Shown: piece after piece, positions 1 through 9,561 of the stretch
Numbering within the stretch: the stretch's first letter is position 1
Layout of the letters: each line of letters starts with the position of its first letter
Assembly: GCF_030815985.1 (NCBI RefSeq)
Contig: NZ_JAUSXM010000001.1
Coordinates: 248,001-312,000 of the forward strand
Direction of reading: 5' to 3'
DNA length: 64,000 nucleotides
Source of the DNA: Paenibacillus sp. W2I17
Lineage (GTDB): Bacteria > Bacillota > Bacilli > Paenibacillales > Paenibacillaceae
Notes under the pieces: model-generated
The model's input: only the letters and a program-made list of their open reading frames with translations
Told to the model about the DNA's origin: nothing
The model's database searches: none
Program-made: the position numbers and the translations under genes

Positions 1-45
1 ACTCCTCGAATTCAAGATAAGGAGATGTTATCAGATCATTTTCAA

Positions 46-1143
46 CTATTTATCAACTTGCGTCCAAATACTTGCCGTCACGCTTCCACCTCCGTTAGGA
101 CCGTTTGCAATCTGAAGACTACCTTCATGTTTTTCGCAGAACACCTTGCAAACGTATAGGCCCAGCCCGCGATGTTCGCTCTCATCCCATACTTCGCCTC
201 GGTAAAAAGGGAGCATAGCCTTACTCAGGGCTTCGTCAGAGAAACCAGGACCGTCCTCTGAGACGGTAATCTTCATAATGCCACCCTGCAGGTCATAGTG
301 AACTTTTAATTGACTGGCTGCATATCTCGCCCCATTAGCCACCATATTCTCAAAAATCTGCATGACGAGATAGGGATCTACATGTACTGAGGCATTATCA
401 AACTCGACGGATGATACGAAACGTATACCGTACTGTTTCGCGATTTGTTCAGCGCTGCCGTCCAGCAAAGCCGTCAATGAGATCGTATCCATCGATTGGA
501 AGTTCAACGGCACATCCTCCAGCCTCTGGATTGAGTTCATGGCCTCTGCATAGCTCTCCAGACGCAAGATGTGAAGGTTCATGGTATGGATCAGGTCCAG
601 CACCTTTTCTTCCGACAACTTCTTCTCGGGAAGATAGGTGGCGAGAAGCTCGGCGTTTCCTTTTAACACGGACAGGGGTGTTCTCAGATCATGGGCAAAA
701 ATAGCATTGATCTGCTTGCGCTCTTCAACTGAACGCCAAAGTGTCTTAAGGTTTTTTTCCAATTGTGAGCGCATGTTTTCAAATAGCACGATCAACTCGC
801 CCATCTCATCCTGGCTGTCATAGGAAATGCGGAAGTCTAGATCGTTGGCCGAAATGTTTTCGGATGCTCGTTTTAATAGCTCCAGCGGACGTTTTAGCTT
901 CCATCTGTAAAATAGAACGGCCATGGTGACAATTCCAGTCGCTACGGTGAGCAGAACCGCCGTGACGAGGGAGGGCATCACCCAATCCGTTTCTCCGAAA
1001 CGTAGCCGCAGCTTCTCCGCCCAAGCAAACTCCATAGTTATAACGGCCAGCACGGCAACGAGTGTGACCACACACAACAGCATAAAAGAGTGCAGTAAGG
1101 ACAATCGCTTTAAAAACAGGAGTCTAGTCATGAACTTGGCCAT
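46..1143 (-). CDS. Sensor histidine kinase (HAMP, HisKA, HATPase)
   Basis: Membrane sensor kinase of an OmpR-type pair. Two hydrophobic helices near the N-terminus (about residues 10-35 and 58-80) flank a short external loop of about 20 residues. A HAMP linker follows, then the HisKA box 'FAHDLRTPLSVLKG' with the phospho-acceptor His, an N box 'ENMVANGARYA' and G boxes 'SEDGPGF' and 'HRGLGLYV'. The reading frame opens further up at a TTG (1161). I prefer the ATG at 1143 because GGGGAG sits 8 bases before it; an ATG at 1131 forms an ATGA overlap with the regulator stop and is also possible. Translationally coupled to the response regulator upstream. The stimulus and target genes cannot be told from this window. 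The short loop argues against binding of a large extracellular ligand. Confidence 0.85.
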   Translation of the reverse strand: MAKFMTRLLFLKRLSLLHSFMLLCVVTLVAVLAVITMEFAWAEKLRLRFGETDWVMPSLVTAVLLTVATGIVTMAVLFYRWKLKRPLELLKRASENISANDLDFRISYDSQDEMGELIVLFENMRSQLEKNLKTLWRSVEERKQINAIFAHDLRTPLSVLKGNAELLATYLPEKKLSEEKVLDLIHTMNLHILRLESYAEAMNSIQRLEDVPLNFQSMDTISLTALLDGSAEQIAKQYGIRFVSSVEFDNASVHVDPYLVMQIFENMVANGARYAASQLKVHYDLQGGIMKITVSEDGPGFSDEALSKAMLPFYRGEVWDESEHRGLGLYVCKVFCEKHEGSLQIANGPNGGGSVTASIWTQVDK

Positions 1144-1802
1144 TTGTACCCTACTCCCCAAACGGTCTCGATTTGATTATCACAGCCGTATTCCTTTAAT
1201 TTGTAGCGAATTCGCCGGATATGCTCTGCGATCACGTTACTGTCGCCTTGCTCGTCCATGCCCCATATCTTTTCGTATATGCGTTCCTTTCCAAACACCA
1301 TATTAGGATGCGTGGACAGCAATTCGACAATATCAAACTCTTTTTTGGGCAGTGAAATTCGCTTATCCAGGTAGTAGAGCTCCCTGGCCGTATAATCAAT
1401 GACCAATTCATTGTTAAACCTTACCGAAGATTTAGTTTGGATTCGTTGTTCCCTGCGTATATGTGCTTCGACCCTGGCGCCCAACTCGCGAATGCTGAAA
1501 GGTTTCAGGATATAGTCATCACCTCCGGCACGAAATCCCGCTATTTTATCTGCATCTTCGATTCGAGCTGTTAAGAATAAGATCGGGCAAGAGACGTAGT
1601 CCCGAATTTTTTCACATAAATGAAGGCCGTTCTGTTCAGGCATGTTGATATCTAACAAAACGAGATCGGGTTGTTTTTCCACTTTCCGCAGAGCTTCCCG
1701 GCTGTCCTTGGCCGTCATCACGGAATATCCGTTAATTTCAAAATAATCAGTCAGTAGCTTTCGAAGATCTGCTTCATCGTCCACGATCAGTATTTTAGGC
1801 AT
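1128..1802 (-). CDS. OmpR/PhoB-family response regulator
   Basis: DNA-binding partner of the kinase that follows. Receiver domain at residues 1-115 with the acidic pair in 'IVDDEADL', phospho-acceptor Asp in 'LVLLDINMPEQ', Thr in 'LFLTAR' and Lys in 'ILKPFS'. The C-terminal winged helix (about 130-224) ends in 'ETVWGVGYKW', typical of OmpR-type regulators. A TTG immediately before the ATG at 1802 could also be used; the AGGAG site fits either. The stop overlaps the start of the kinase gene, so the two are one operon. The intergenic space between 1802 and 2078 is shared with the rightward amidase gene, and I saw no clear regulator repeat in it. Confidence 0.88.
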   Translation of the reverse strand: MPKILIVDDEADLRKLLTDYFEINGYSVMTAKDSREALRKVEKQPDLVLLDINMPEQNGLHLCEKIRDYVSCPILFLTARIEDADKIAGFRAGGDDYILKPFSIRELGARVEAHIRREQRIQTKSSVRFNNELVIDYTARELYYLDKRISLPKKEFDIVELLSTHPNMVFGKERIYEKIWGMDEQGDSNVIAEHIRRIRYKLKEYGCDNQIETVWGVGYKWPSS

Positions 1803-2077
1803 CAAGTCTCAATCTCCTGTTTTCAAGTATTTGAACTCAGCATAGCAAAAATGGATGAGGAATGTAATTTTCATATGATTTCGGGAACTGGACTAATGGA
1901 GAAGTAACCTTTGTGTCACTCTGTTTCCGACTAAATATGACAACGTTGTAACCGGATGATCAGACAATATCTGATAAACTGATTAGTAGATTATGGAAGG
2001 TTACATATTGTCATTGATGTTACGCTGCAGAGAATCAGGTCGGATGTTCAAAAGACAAAAAGAATGGTGGATGAGGT

Positions 2078-3484
2078 ATGAAAAAATGGTCGGCAGCAGT
2101 CGTTTTTCTTCTGTTCCTATGTTTATTCCCAGTCATGGCCCATGCAGACACCACTCCCTCGATTGTACTCGACGGTGTAACCATTAACCAGCAGACGGGT
2201 GCACCTGCAGAGAATATCGGGAAAACGGTCATGGTTCCAATTCGAATTGTATCCGAGAACCTGGGTTATAAGGTGAAGTGGGAGAAGGAAACTCAGTCAG
2301 TCCAGGTTCAAAAAGGAAACAGCATGATTCAAATGACGGCTGGCAAAGATGCAGCTACAGTGAATGGAAACGTGGTGAACTTGGATTCGCCCCCACTGAT
2401 CAAACAGGGAACTACGCTTGTTCCGTTACGCTTTGTTGGGGAAGGCATGGGTCTGCGTGTTGGCTGGGACAATGGAACCAAGACAGTAAGCCTATTTAGT
2501 ATTCCTCCCGTAGTTGAAACGGAAGGTGACAGTGACCCCGTCGAGGCACCAGTCCCGGATGGTTTGACAGAACTGCAAGGCATCAGCTTCAGCGGAGATC
2601 GCTTGATTGTAGCAACAAACGGTAATATTAGCCCCAAAGTATCCAGTATTGGTGGGCCAGACCGAATTATTGTTGATCTGCCTTCAGCGACATTCTCTCA
2701 GGAATTCATTCAGGGACAAGCATCTAATCCGGATGGCAGTGGACAGATTCTCATTACGGATTCATCAATAGTTTCCAAAGTCCGGTATGCCATGTTCAGT
2801 AAATCGCCTTCTACCGTGCGTGTCGTTATGGATCTGAGTCAGACGGCTACAGCCAAATGGTCTGTTGGAGATAACAATGTCTTACTCGTTGACCTGACAG
2901 CTACGAGTGGAGAACCGACGAGCCAACCGGCAGTACCTACGAATGATGGTAAAACGATTGTGGTCATTGATCCGGGACATGGTGGTCGTCAATCGGGTGC
3001 AGTGAGTTTGTCAGGAGCTTATGAGAAGGATTTCAATCTGGCTGTAGGACTGAAGGTACAGGCAATCCTTCAACAATACAAAAATATTCAAACAGTCATT
3101 ACACGCCAGGATGATACAGAACTTTCGCTCAAACAGCGTGTGGATATTGCTGAATTGAATCAGGCAGATGTTTTTGTATCCATTCATGGAAACAAATTCA
3201 CTACACCGGTACCAAACGGCATTGAAACGCTCTACAGTCGTAAAGAAAGCAAAACTTTGGCTGACACTCTTCACAAATATGTGTTGCCGGTAACAGGACT
3301 CAAGGATCGTGGGGTTAAAACGGCTAGTCTGCATGTGACGCGTGAAACAACCATGCCTGCTGTGTTACTTGAACTTGGTTTTTTAAGTAACCCTACAGAT
3401 GAAGCAGTCATGCTTACGGAAGAATACCAGGACAAATGTGCACAGGCGATTGTGGACGGAATTGTTGAATTTTTGGGACTGTAA
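2078..3484 (+). CDS. N-acetylmuramoyl-L-alanine amidase, AMIN type (copy 1)
   Basis: Secreted cell-wall hydrolase that cleaves the amide bond between MurNAc and L-Ala. Signal peptide at residues 1-24. A copper-amine-oxidase-N-like domain follows (about 28-140, with 'KVMVPIRIV'-type and 'TTLVPLRFVGE' repeats), then an AMIN wall-targeting domain (about 165-275) and an Amidase_3 catalytic domain (about 292-468). The expected zinc and catalytic residues are all present: His301 in 'DPGHGG', Glu316 in 'YEKDFNL', His370 in 'VSIHGN' and Glu432 in 'LLELGFLSN'. The usual 'SIHAN' reads SIHGN here, a mild deviation. First gene of an envelope block. It is followed by a paralogue of almost the same length with the same domain order, so it arose by tandem duplication. 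Confidence 0.92.
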   Translation: MKKWSAAVVFLLFLCLFPVMAHADTTPSIVLDGVTINQQTGAPAENIGKTVMVPIRIVSENLGYKVKWEKETQSVQVQKGNSMIQMTAGKDAATVNGNVVNLDSPPLIKQGTTLVPLRFVGEGMGLRVGWDNGTKTVSLFSIPPVVETEGDSDPVEAPVPDGLTELQGISFSGDRLIVATNGNISPKVSSIGGPDRIIVDLPSATFSQEFIQGQASNPDGSGQILITDSSIVSKVRYAMFSKSPSTVRVVMDLSQTATAKWSVGDNNVLLVDLTATSGEPTSQPAVPTNDGKTIVVIDPGHGGRQSGAVSLSGAYEKDFNLAVGLKVQAILQQYKNIQTVITRQDDTELSLKQRVDIAELNQADVFVSIHGNKFTTPVPNGIETLYSRKESKTLADTLHKYVLPVTGLKDRGVKTASLHVTRETTMPAVLLELGFLSNPTDEAVMLTEEYQDKCAQAIVDGIVEFLGL

Positions 3485-3742
3485 ATTGAATTGTGCGCAA
3501 ATATGAAGGTTAGGGTAGTACGTTGTTTAGAGATGTATATTTGATAAATAAGGAAAAAAGAAGACATTAAAATGTAAAAAAAGCTTGATCTGACAACGTT
3601 TTTTTTCTGTTATGTTGGAATATATTCGCAACTTTTGAGAGCGAGGGGCGTCTAATAGGTGTCTGGTAATGCCCAAGCGGTCAGTCGGAGTTGGAAAATG
3701 ACAACATGCGGCAAAAAAATATGAGAATGGTAGGGGTGAAGG
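3485..3742 (+). promoter_or_regulatory. Intergenic spacer between the two amidase genes
   Basis: 258 bases. An A-run, a GC-poor 'GCTTGATCTGACAACG' segment and a T-run lie around 3578-3607, which resembles a weak terminator, but the arms do not pair well. A strong ribosome site (GGTAGGGGTGAAGG) precedes the second amidase. The spacing suggests the second copy keeps its own promoter. I could not define a -35/-10 pair with confidence. Confidence 0.3.
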
Positions 3743-5152
3743 ATGAAGAAGTTCGGTTTTTTGGTACTGTTATTTGTCTTTGGGCTCGTATTCCCGGGCT
3801 ATAGTCACGCAGCAACAGACACGAAAATTATCCTAGACGGAAAAGAAATCGTACAGCCATCGGATACAAAAGCGGAAATTATCAACAGCAAGGTGATGGT
3901 TCCGATCCGGGTTGTGTCTGAAAATCTTGGGTACAGCGTGGAGTGGAAGCAGCAAACGCAAACGGTGACTATTAGCAAAGACAACACTGCCATGCAGATG
4001 ATTGTTGGACAGAAGACGGCAACGGTGAACGGCAGTAACGTAAACCTGGATGCCCCGCCACTCGTGAAAAATGGTACTACGCTCGTACCTCTTCGATTTA
4101 TTGGTGAGGAAATGGGTCTTAAGGTGGGTTGGAACAATACCACGAAGACGGTAACATTAGTTACCCAGAATTCAGGTTCCGGAAACGGGACAACCACACC
4201 TCCGAACTCTGGCAATGAAGGCGGAGGATCGGATCAAGAAGGTCTTGTACTGGTGAACGGCATCAGCTTCAGCGACAACCGCTTCATGATTGCAACAAGC
4301 GGAAGTACGAAGCCGAACGTCTTCACGATGACAGGACCAGATCGAATCGTTATAGACTTGCCGAATACCGCATTTGCTGATTCTTTCAGTGAAGGACAGG
4401 CTCTAGACAGCAACCAGAATGGACAACTCGTCGTTAGCGGTTATCCGGATGTGTCGAAGATTCGTTACTCGTTATACAGCAACAGTCCATCTACAATTCG
4501 TTTTGTAATAGATCTGTCCAGTTCAAAAGGGTACAGTGTGCAAAATGATTCCGGACTGGTTATGATTAACCTCGACAATCAAAGTGGTACACCTGCTCCT
4601 CCGGTTGGTAATAATGGCAAAAAAGTTGTCGTTATCGATGCAGGTCACGGAGATCATGATCCTGGGGCAATCGGTGTAACTGGTAAACGTGAAAAAGACT
4701 TCAATCTGGCAATGGCTCTGAAAGTGGAAGCCTTGTTGAAAAAAGAATCCAAAATTGACGTTGTGTTAACGCGCAGCGATGATACATTTTTGGCATTGAA
4801 AGAACGTGTGAAGATTGCACAAGATATAAAAGCGGATATCTTCATCTCCATTCATGCTAACAGTGGCCCTGCTGCTGCGAACGGTGTAGAGACATTCTAT
4901 ACACGCTCCAACAGCAAAGCACTTGCTACAGTGATGCACAAGTATCTTTTACAGTCTTCCGGACTGAAAGATCGTGGAGTGAAAACGGCAAGTCTCCATG
5001 TGACCCGTGAAACGACAATGCCAGCAGTTCTGCTGGAAGGTGGATTCCTTAGCAATAAGAGCGACGAAGCAGCCCTGTTCACTGAGAGTTTCCAGAACAG
5101 TGTTGCCAAAGGGATTGTTGCAGGAATCAAGGAGTATCTGGGAATTAAATAA
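3743..5152 (+). CDS. N-acetylmuramoyl-L-alanine amidase, AMIN type (copy 2)
   Basis: Paralogue of the preceding gene with the same order: signal peptide (1-24), copper-amine-oxidase-N-like domain (about 28-140), Gly/Asn/Ser-rich linker (143-165), AMIN domain (about 168-278) and Amidase_3 domain (about 293-469). Catalytic and zinc residues are His302 ('DAGHGDHDPGA'), Glu317 ('REKDFNL'), His371 ('SIHAN') and Glu432 ('LLEGGFLSN'). Residues 407-432 are identical in both copies while the N-terminal halves have diverged. Expected to hydrolyse the peptide stem from glycan outside the membrane, in cell separation, wall turnover or sporulation. A small hairpin without a T-run (5151-5166) covers the stop codon, so transcription may continue into the GerMN gene. 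Confidence 0.92.
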   Translation: MKKFGFLVLLFVFGLVFPGYSHAATDTKIILDGKEIVQPSDTKAEIINSKVMVPIRVVSENLGYSVEWKQQTQTVTISKDNTAMQMIVGQKTATVNGSNVNLDAPPLVKNGTTLVPLRFIGEEMGLKVGWNNTTKTVTLVTQNSGSGNGTTTPPNSGNEGGGSDQEGLVLVNGISFSDNRFMIATSGSTKPNVFTMTGPDRIVIDLPNTAFADSFSEGQALDSNQNGQLVVSGYPDVSKIRYSLYSNSPSTIRFVIDLSSSKGYSVQNDSGLVMINLDNQSGTPAPPVGNNGKKVVVIDAGHGDHDPGAIGVTGKREKDFNLAMALKVEALLKKESKIDVVLTRSDDTFLALKERVKIAQDIKADIFISIHANSGPAAANGVETFYTRSNSKALATVMHKYLLQSSGLKDRGVKTASLHVTRETTMPAVLLEGGFLSNKSDEAALFTESFQNSVAKGIVAGIKEYLGIK

Positions 5153-5187
5153 GGGACAAGCCCTTATGTTGAGGAGGCGGAGTTAGA

Positions 5188-5868
5188 ATGAACAAGAAAA
5201 TATGGATTGCAGCCTTGCTGGTAACGGTTATGGCAGTTGCTGCTGGATGTGGAAGCAAGCCAACAGCTGCTCCGAATCAGACGCAAGGCGCAGGAACTGA
5301 AAACAATGTAACCGAGGTTGAAGGTGAAACAATTACCGAACCGGTAACTGCTGAGCCTGAAGAGAATACAACGCCTACAGAATCCACGGAGGAAGGCAGC
5401 TCAGAGGAAGCGACTACAACTACTCCGCCAAGCGAAACGTCTACGGAGAAGCCGGCAACTTCCGAAAGTAATGAAAAGAAAACAATCACTGTATTCTATA
5501 CGGATGAAGAAGAACTGGAGTTGCACAAAGCTTCGGCAGAGATTTCATACGCATCGGATGATGCCAAATATAAAGCTGCCTTTGAATCACTGCAACAGAG
5601 CAAAGACGCTAAACTTGTTCCGCTGTGGTCTAAAGAAATTGAATTGAAGTCTGTTCAGTTCAAGGATGGCGCTCTTGCGCTGGATATTCATATGCCAGAT
5701 ACGGCACGTCTTGGAGCAGGTGGAGAATCTTATGCGCTGGATGCTCTAAAACAAACGTTCTTCCAGTTTGATGAAGTAAAATCACTTGATTTACTGGTGG
5801 ATGGTCAGCAGACGGAGAGTCTGATGGGCCATGTGGATCTTGAACATCCAATGACAAGATCCGAATAG
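5188..5868 (+). CDS. GerMN-domain lipoprotein
   Basis: Signal peptide with lipobox 'VAAGC' (Cys21), so the protein is expected to be lipid-anchored on the outer face of the membrane. Residues 25-95 form a Thr/Glu/Pro-rich low-complexity tether. Residues about 97-220 match the GerMN fold seen in spore-germination protein GerM, with the opening 'KKTITVFYTDEEELEL' and a hydrophobic 'VKSLDLLVDGQ' near the end. Family members help in wall synthesis, sporulation or germination, and the position right after two wall amidases fits. Ribosome site GAGGAGG about 8 bases upstream. Its exact partner cannot be deduced. Confidence 0.85.
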   Translation: MNKKIWIAALLVTVMAVAAGCGSKPTAAPNQTQGAGTENNVTEVEGETITEPVTAEPEENTTPTESTEEGSSEEATTTTPPSETSTEKPATSESNEKKTITVFYTDEEELELHKASAEISYASDDAKYKAAFESLQQSKDAKLVPLWSKEIELKSVQFKDGALALDIHMPDTARLGAGGESYALDALKQTFFQFDEVKSLDLLVDGQQTESLMGHVDLEHPMTRSE

Positions 5869-5940
5869 GCTGTACAGCATACTGTTGTACCGTGAATCCA
5901 CGGAATATGGGTCGTTTTACATGAGAGAGGGGAATCATAG

Positions 5941-8679
5941 GTGACTTTTAAATATAACAATCCATCACACTCTAAAAAAGTAGTATCAGCCGTGCTTGCA
6001 GGCATGATGGCCCTTAGCGCCGGCGGAGCTGCCATGGCAGCAGAATCAACAGAAACGGGGCAGGGTCAGACTGCTGCAATAACAAATACGGCTGCACCAA
6101 CTGGTTTGTTCAGTGACATCAAGGTCGGATACTGGGCTGAAAAACATGTCTACAAACTGGCATATCAAGGTATTCTTCTCGGTAACAACGGCCTGTTCCG
6201 TCCAGGAGATGCGGTAACACAGCAAGAAGCTGTAACGATGGCAATCCGTTTTATGAATCAAGAGGGCCAGTTGAATACCGACACGGCTGCGGCATTACCG
6301 ACAAACATGGAAGTGGGAAATTATTTCAAGCCATATGTCGCGCTGGCACTTCAACTGGGACTGATTGACAAAACGGAAGAATCAACGGTGGATGTATCCA
6401 AGACCTCCTGGGGTCAAAAGCCGGCTTCACGGGAATGGATTACGAAATTGTTAATCCGTTCATTGGACAAGGATGCTGAAGCGAAGGCACAAAACAATCA
6501 ATCTACCGGATTTGCTGATAATGCAAGTATTTCCGAAAGTGGTAAAGGTTATGTCAATCTGGCTGTTAGCCTGGATCTGGCCAAAGGTGTGGAAGGCAAC
6601 AAATTCAATCCAACCGGTTCCGTAACCCGTGCTCAACTGGCTACCTTCTTCAGTCGTGGTGAATCGTTAACGGATACAACGTACCCGAACACATCCACGG
6701 GTTATGTGACAGGATTGAAAGATGGGCAGATCACGCTGGTTGTGGACGGCAAAGCCGTTAACTTCGCAGTGAACAGCAGTACGCCTTACTTTACGAAAGA
6801 CAGTGAAACTCGTGCTTCCGCCACAGATGTGAAGCTGTATACGAAAGTTATGGTTGTAGGTTCTGCAGGTGGGGCTTCCTATGTGGAAGTTGTTGATGCT
6901 ACACCGCAGGTGGAAAGTGTTGAAGGTACATTTGCACGTTCATTGTCTGGTAATAAAATTGGTATCTTTGTGGGCGAGAATTACGAAACGTACAGTTATG
7001 ATGAGGCAACTGCATTCATCGATCAGAATGGTAATGCAATCAAACTGTCCGATATTACGGCAGATAGCATCATTGAAGTACAGCGTGAGACGTTCTCAGC
7101 TGACAAAAAAACAGTCGCTATTCGTGTGAAATCCGGCATTGTTAACAAGAGTGACAATGGCGTAATCGCTGAAGTGTCTACTTCTGGTAAAACGATAAAA
7201 CTTGTCAATGCAGCAGGTGCTACAGAGCAGTTTGCATACAATGATAATCTGCTTATCACATATCAAAACCGTATCATGTCAGTGGCTGATCTCAAAGCCG
7301 GCAGTGCCGTGAAATACACCGTAAAAGACAGTGTTTTGCAAACAATCGCATTGTCTCAAGGTGTGGAGCAATCTGTGCGCGGAACATTGGTTGAGATCGG
7401 TGGCAACCAGTCCACGTTAACGTTCAAACGTGAAGGGGGTTCCCTTGAGGCGAAACTGCTGACTGAAAAGCCGGAAGTTATTATCAATGGCATTCAGGAT
7501 GCAACGCTGAATGATCTCATCACGGATGCAACGAACGGGGATCAGGTGGAGTTGACATTAAACTCTGACGACCAGGTAACGCGTATTCAGATCATTGGAC
7601 GCCAAATGGAGCCTATGAACGGCGTAACGGTTGTGTCTTACAATAGTAAAACAAAGGTGCTTACCGTGTTGGACAACAACAAAAAACCGTTTGTATTTAC
7701 ATTGGACGAAAAAACTAAACTGGACTACAATACGACCAAACCTACACTGGCTGGTCTGGAGTCACTCTTAAATGATGGCCGCAAATTGGATCTGACCTAT
7801 GTGGGAACACGTGCGTTGTCCGTTAAAGTGATTTACAAGTATGAAGGTACGATCAGCAACATTGATACTTCTGGCAAGAAAATCAGTGTGTTGTCTGGTA
7901 ATCAGACGATTACAGTGCCTTATACTACCGCACCTACGGTTGAGATCTATAACAAATCGGGCGCAAGTCTGGGAGATTTGAAGATTGGTGACAAAGTGAC
8001 TGTAACGCTTGGAGCAAATCAGGATGTAGTGCAGAAGGTTGCACTGAACACTGTGGCTCAATTCGAAGTGGTTGCCTTGGAAGCAAATAGTCGTATTCGA
8101 GTAAAATCCGATCTGTTGACAAGTCAGTTCTACGTGGATCAAGCGGTACTGACAGGAGAGAGTGGTCAGACGATCACGCCTTCACAACTGACAGCAGGCA
8201 ACCTGATTAATGTAACGTTTGAAGGAGCTACGCCAAAAGCGGTTCAAGTTGTGAAGCGTACGCTGGCTGAAGTTACAGGGGTGGATGCTTCATCTGTAAC
8301 GCTCAAACAGTTTAACGGCCAGACTGAAACCGTGCCTGTTAGCGGTTCTGTTAAAGTCGTAAAATCTGGCTCCACATTAACTTCATTGACTAGTCTTACA
8401 GTCGGAGATCGTGTGGAAATGACAAAAGATACGGATAATTCCACACGGTTCAGAGTACTAACTGTCATGAGCAAACAATTCTGGTCTTATGATGGCGTGG
8501 GTAACCAGATTTTGGTTAAACGGGAAACGACAGCAGACACAAACTATCGTTTTGCACTCGGATCAAGTGTATTTGTTCACCAGGGTGACAATACTTTAAG
8601 CGTGCAATCTCTCAGAGATAATGATAATATTGTATTGTATCTCCTGAACAATGTTATTCTGGAGATTCAAAAACAGTAA
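5941..8679 (+). CDS. SLH-domain surface protein, 912 aa
   Basis: GTG start with GAGAGGGG 8 bases upstream. Residues 1-34 look like a signal peptide ending near 'AAMAAES'. Three S-layer-homology segments occupy about residues 50-245 (first 'LFSDIKVGYWAEKHVYKL', third 'NKFNPTGSVTRAQLATFF'), which would bind pyruvylated secondary cell-wall polymer. The remaining 660 residues are Val/Thr/Lys-rich, with repeated beta-strand-like units of the kind 'KTIKLVNAAGA' and 'GKKISVLSGN', and have no catalytic motif I recognise. The protein is probably a structural or scaffold surface protein. A strong terminator follows directly. Confidence 0.85.
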   Translation: MTFKYNNPSHSKKVVSAVLAGMMALSAGGAAMAAESTETGQGQTAAITNTAAPTGLFSDIKVGYWAEKHVYKLAYQGILLGNNGLFRPGDAVTQQEAVTMAIRFMNQEGQLNTDTAAALPTNMEVGNYFKPYVALALQLGLIDKTEESTVDVSKTSWGQKPASREWITKLLIRSLDKDAEAKAQNNQSTGFADNASISESGKGYVNLAVSLDLAKGVEGNKFNPTGSVTRAQLATFFSRGESLTDTTYPNTSTGYVTGLKDGQITLVVDGKAVNFAVNSSTPYFTKDSETRASATDVKLYTKVMVVGSAGGASYVEVVDATPQVESVEGTFARSLSGNKIGIFVGENYETYSYDEATAFIDQNGNAIKLSDITADSIIEVQRETFSADKKTVAIRVKSGIVNKSDNGVIAEVSTSGKTIKLVNAAGATEQFAYNDNLLITYQNRIMSVADLKAGSAVKYTVKDSVLQTIALSQGVEQSVRGTLVEIGGNQSTLTFKREGGSLEAKLLTEKPEVIINGIQDATLNDLITDATNGDQVELTLNSDDQVTRIQIIGRQMEPMNGVTVVSYNSKTKVLTVLDNNKKPFVFTLDEKTKLDYNTTKPTLAGLESLLNDGRKLDLTYVGTRALSVKVIYKYEGTISNIDTSGKKISVLSGNQTITVPYTTAPTVEIYNKSGASLGDLKIGDKVTVTLGANQDVVQKVALNTVAQFEVVALEANSRIRVKSDLLTSQFYVDQAVLTGESGQTITPSQLTAGNLINVTFEGATPKAVQVVKRTLAEVTGVDASSVTLKQFNGQTETVPVSGSVKVVKSGSTLTSLTSLTVGDRVEMTKDTDNSTRFRVLTVMSKQFWSYDGVGNQILVKRETTADTNYRFALGSSVFVHQGDNTLSVQSLRDNDNIVLYLLNNVILEIQKQ

Positions 8680-8709
8680 TCGTTTCTTTTCGAGGATCAA
8701 AAGAATGAC

Positions 8710-8752
8710 CGTCTTGATACGGGATCTTTCCCGCATCAAGACGTTTTTTTTG
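8710..8752 (+). terminator. Rho-independent terminator after the SLH gene
   Basis: A 15-base stem (CGTCTTGATACGGGA against TCCCGCATCAAGACG, one G-T pair) with a 4-base loop, followed by eight T residues. It closes the envelope block. Confidence 0.92.
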
Positions 8753-8842
8753 CAAGCTTTTTGAGGTCCCCGCAAAGTACTCGGATGAAGCTTCGAAGTA
8801 AGGCTCCGCAGAGTGGAGTCATTTTGTGGGAGGTAGCTCTTC

Positions 8843-9538
8843 ATGAATGCAGCGACGGTTAGACATATACTCGAAACTATGGAAGCAATGTTTCCTGATG
8901 CACATTGCGAATTAAATCACAGCAATGCATTTGAATTGACGGTAGCTGTCCTTTTGTCTGCCCAGTGCACCGATGAAACGGTTAACAAGGTAACCGCAGA
9001 TTTGTTCCAGAAGTACAGAAGCCCAGCAGATTATCTGGCGGTTCCTCTCGAAGAGTTGGAACAGGATATTCGGCGAATCGGTTTGTACCGGAACAAGGCC
9101 AAGCATATTCAGAACATGTGCCGAATTTTAATAGAGCAGTATGGCGGCGATGTACCGCAGGAACATGATCAGCTTGTGACGCTACCAGGTGTCGGGCGGA
9201 AAACCGCGAATGTAGTTGTTTCCAATGCGTTTGGAGTACCGGCAATTGCGGTAGATACTCATGTTGAACGTGTATCCAAGCGGCTGGCGCTTGCAGGTTG
9301 GGATGACTCCGTACTTGAAGTCGAAAAGAAACTAATGAAGCGCGTACCCCGGGACGAGTGGACTTTAACTCACCACCGGTTTATATTTTTTGGACGCTAC
9401 CATTGCAAGGCACAGAACCCTGCGTGTCATATCTGTCCATTGCTGGACATATGCAGGGAAGGGAAAAAACGTATGAAAACGTCCCAAATCAGGAAAGATA
9501 AGGAACGTGTCACCACCCGAAAACGAAAAATAAATTAA
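8843..9538 (+). CDS. nth: Endonuclease III (DNA glycosylase/AP lyase)
   Basis: Bifunctional base-excision repair enzyme acting on oxidised pyrimidines. A helix-hairpin-helix 'LPGVGRKTANVV' carries the catalytic Lys120, and Asp138 lies in 'AIAVDTHVER', the same numbering as the E. coli enzyme. The [4Fe-4S] cluster ligands Cys188, Cys195, Cys198 and Cys204 have the C-x6-C-x2-C-x5-C spacing. At 231 residues it is about 20 longer than E. coli Nth because of a basic C-terminal tail rich in Lys and Arg (206-231). The ATG at 8843 has GGGAGG about 11 bases upstream. Followed after 23 bases by a small unknown gene, so probably cotranscribed with it. Confidence 0.96.
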   Translation: MNAATVRHILETMEAMFPDAHCELNHSNAFELTVAVLLSAQCTDETVNKVTADLFQKYRSPADYLAVPLEELEQDIRRIGLYRNKAKHIQNMCRILIEQYGGDVPQEHDQLVTLPGVGRKTANVVVSNAFGVPAIAVDTHVERVSKRLALAGWDDSVLEVEKKLMKRVPRDEWTLTHHRFIFFGRYHCKAQNPACHICPLLDICREGKKRMKTSQIRKDKERVTTRKRKIN

Positions 9539-9561
9539 TGAGCAGAAAAGGATGAATAATC

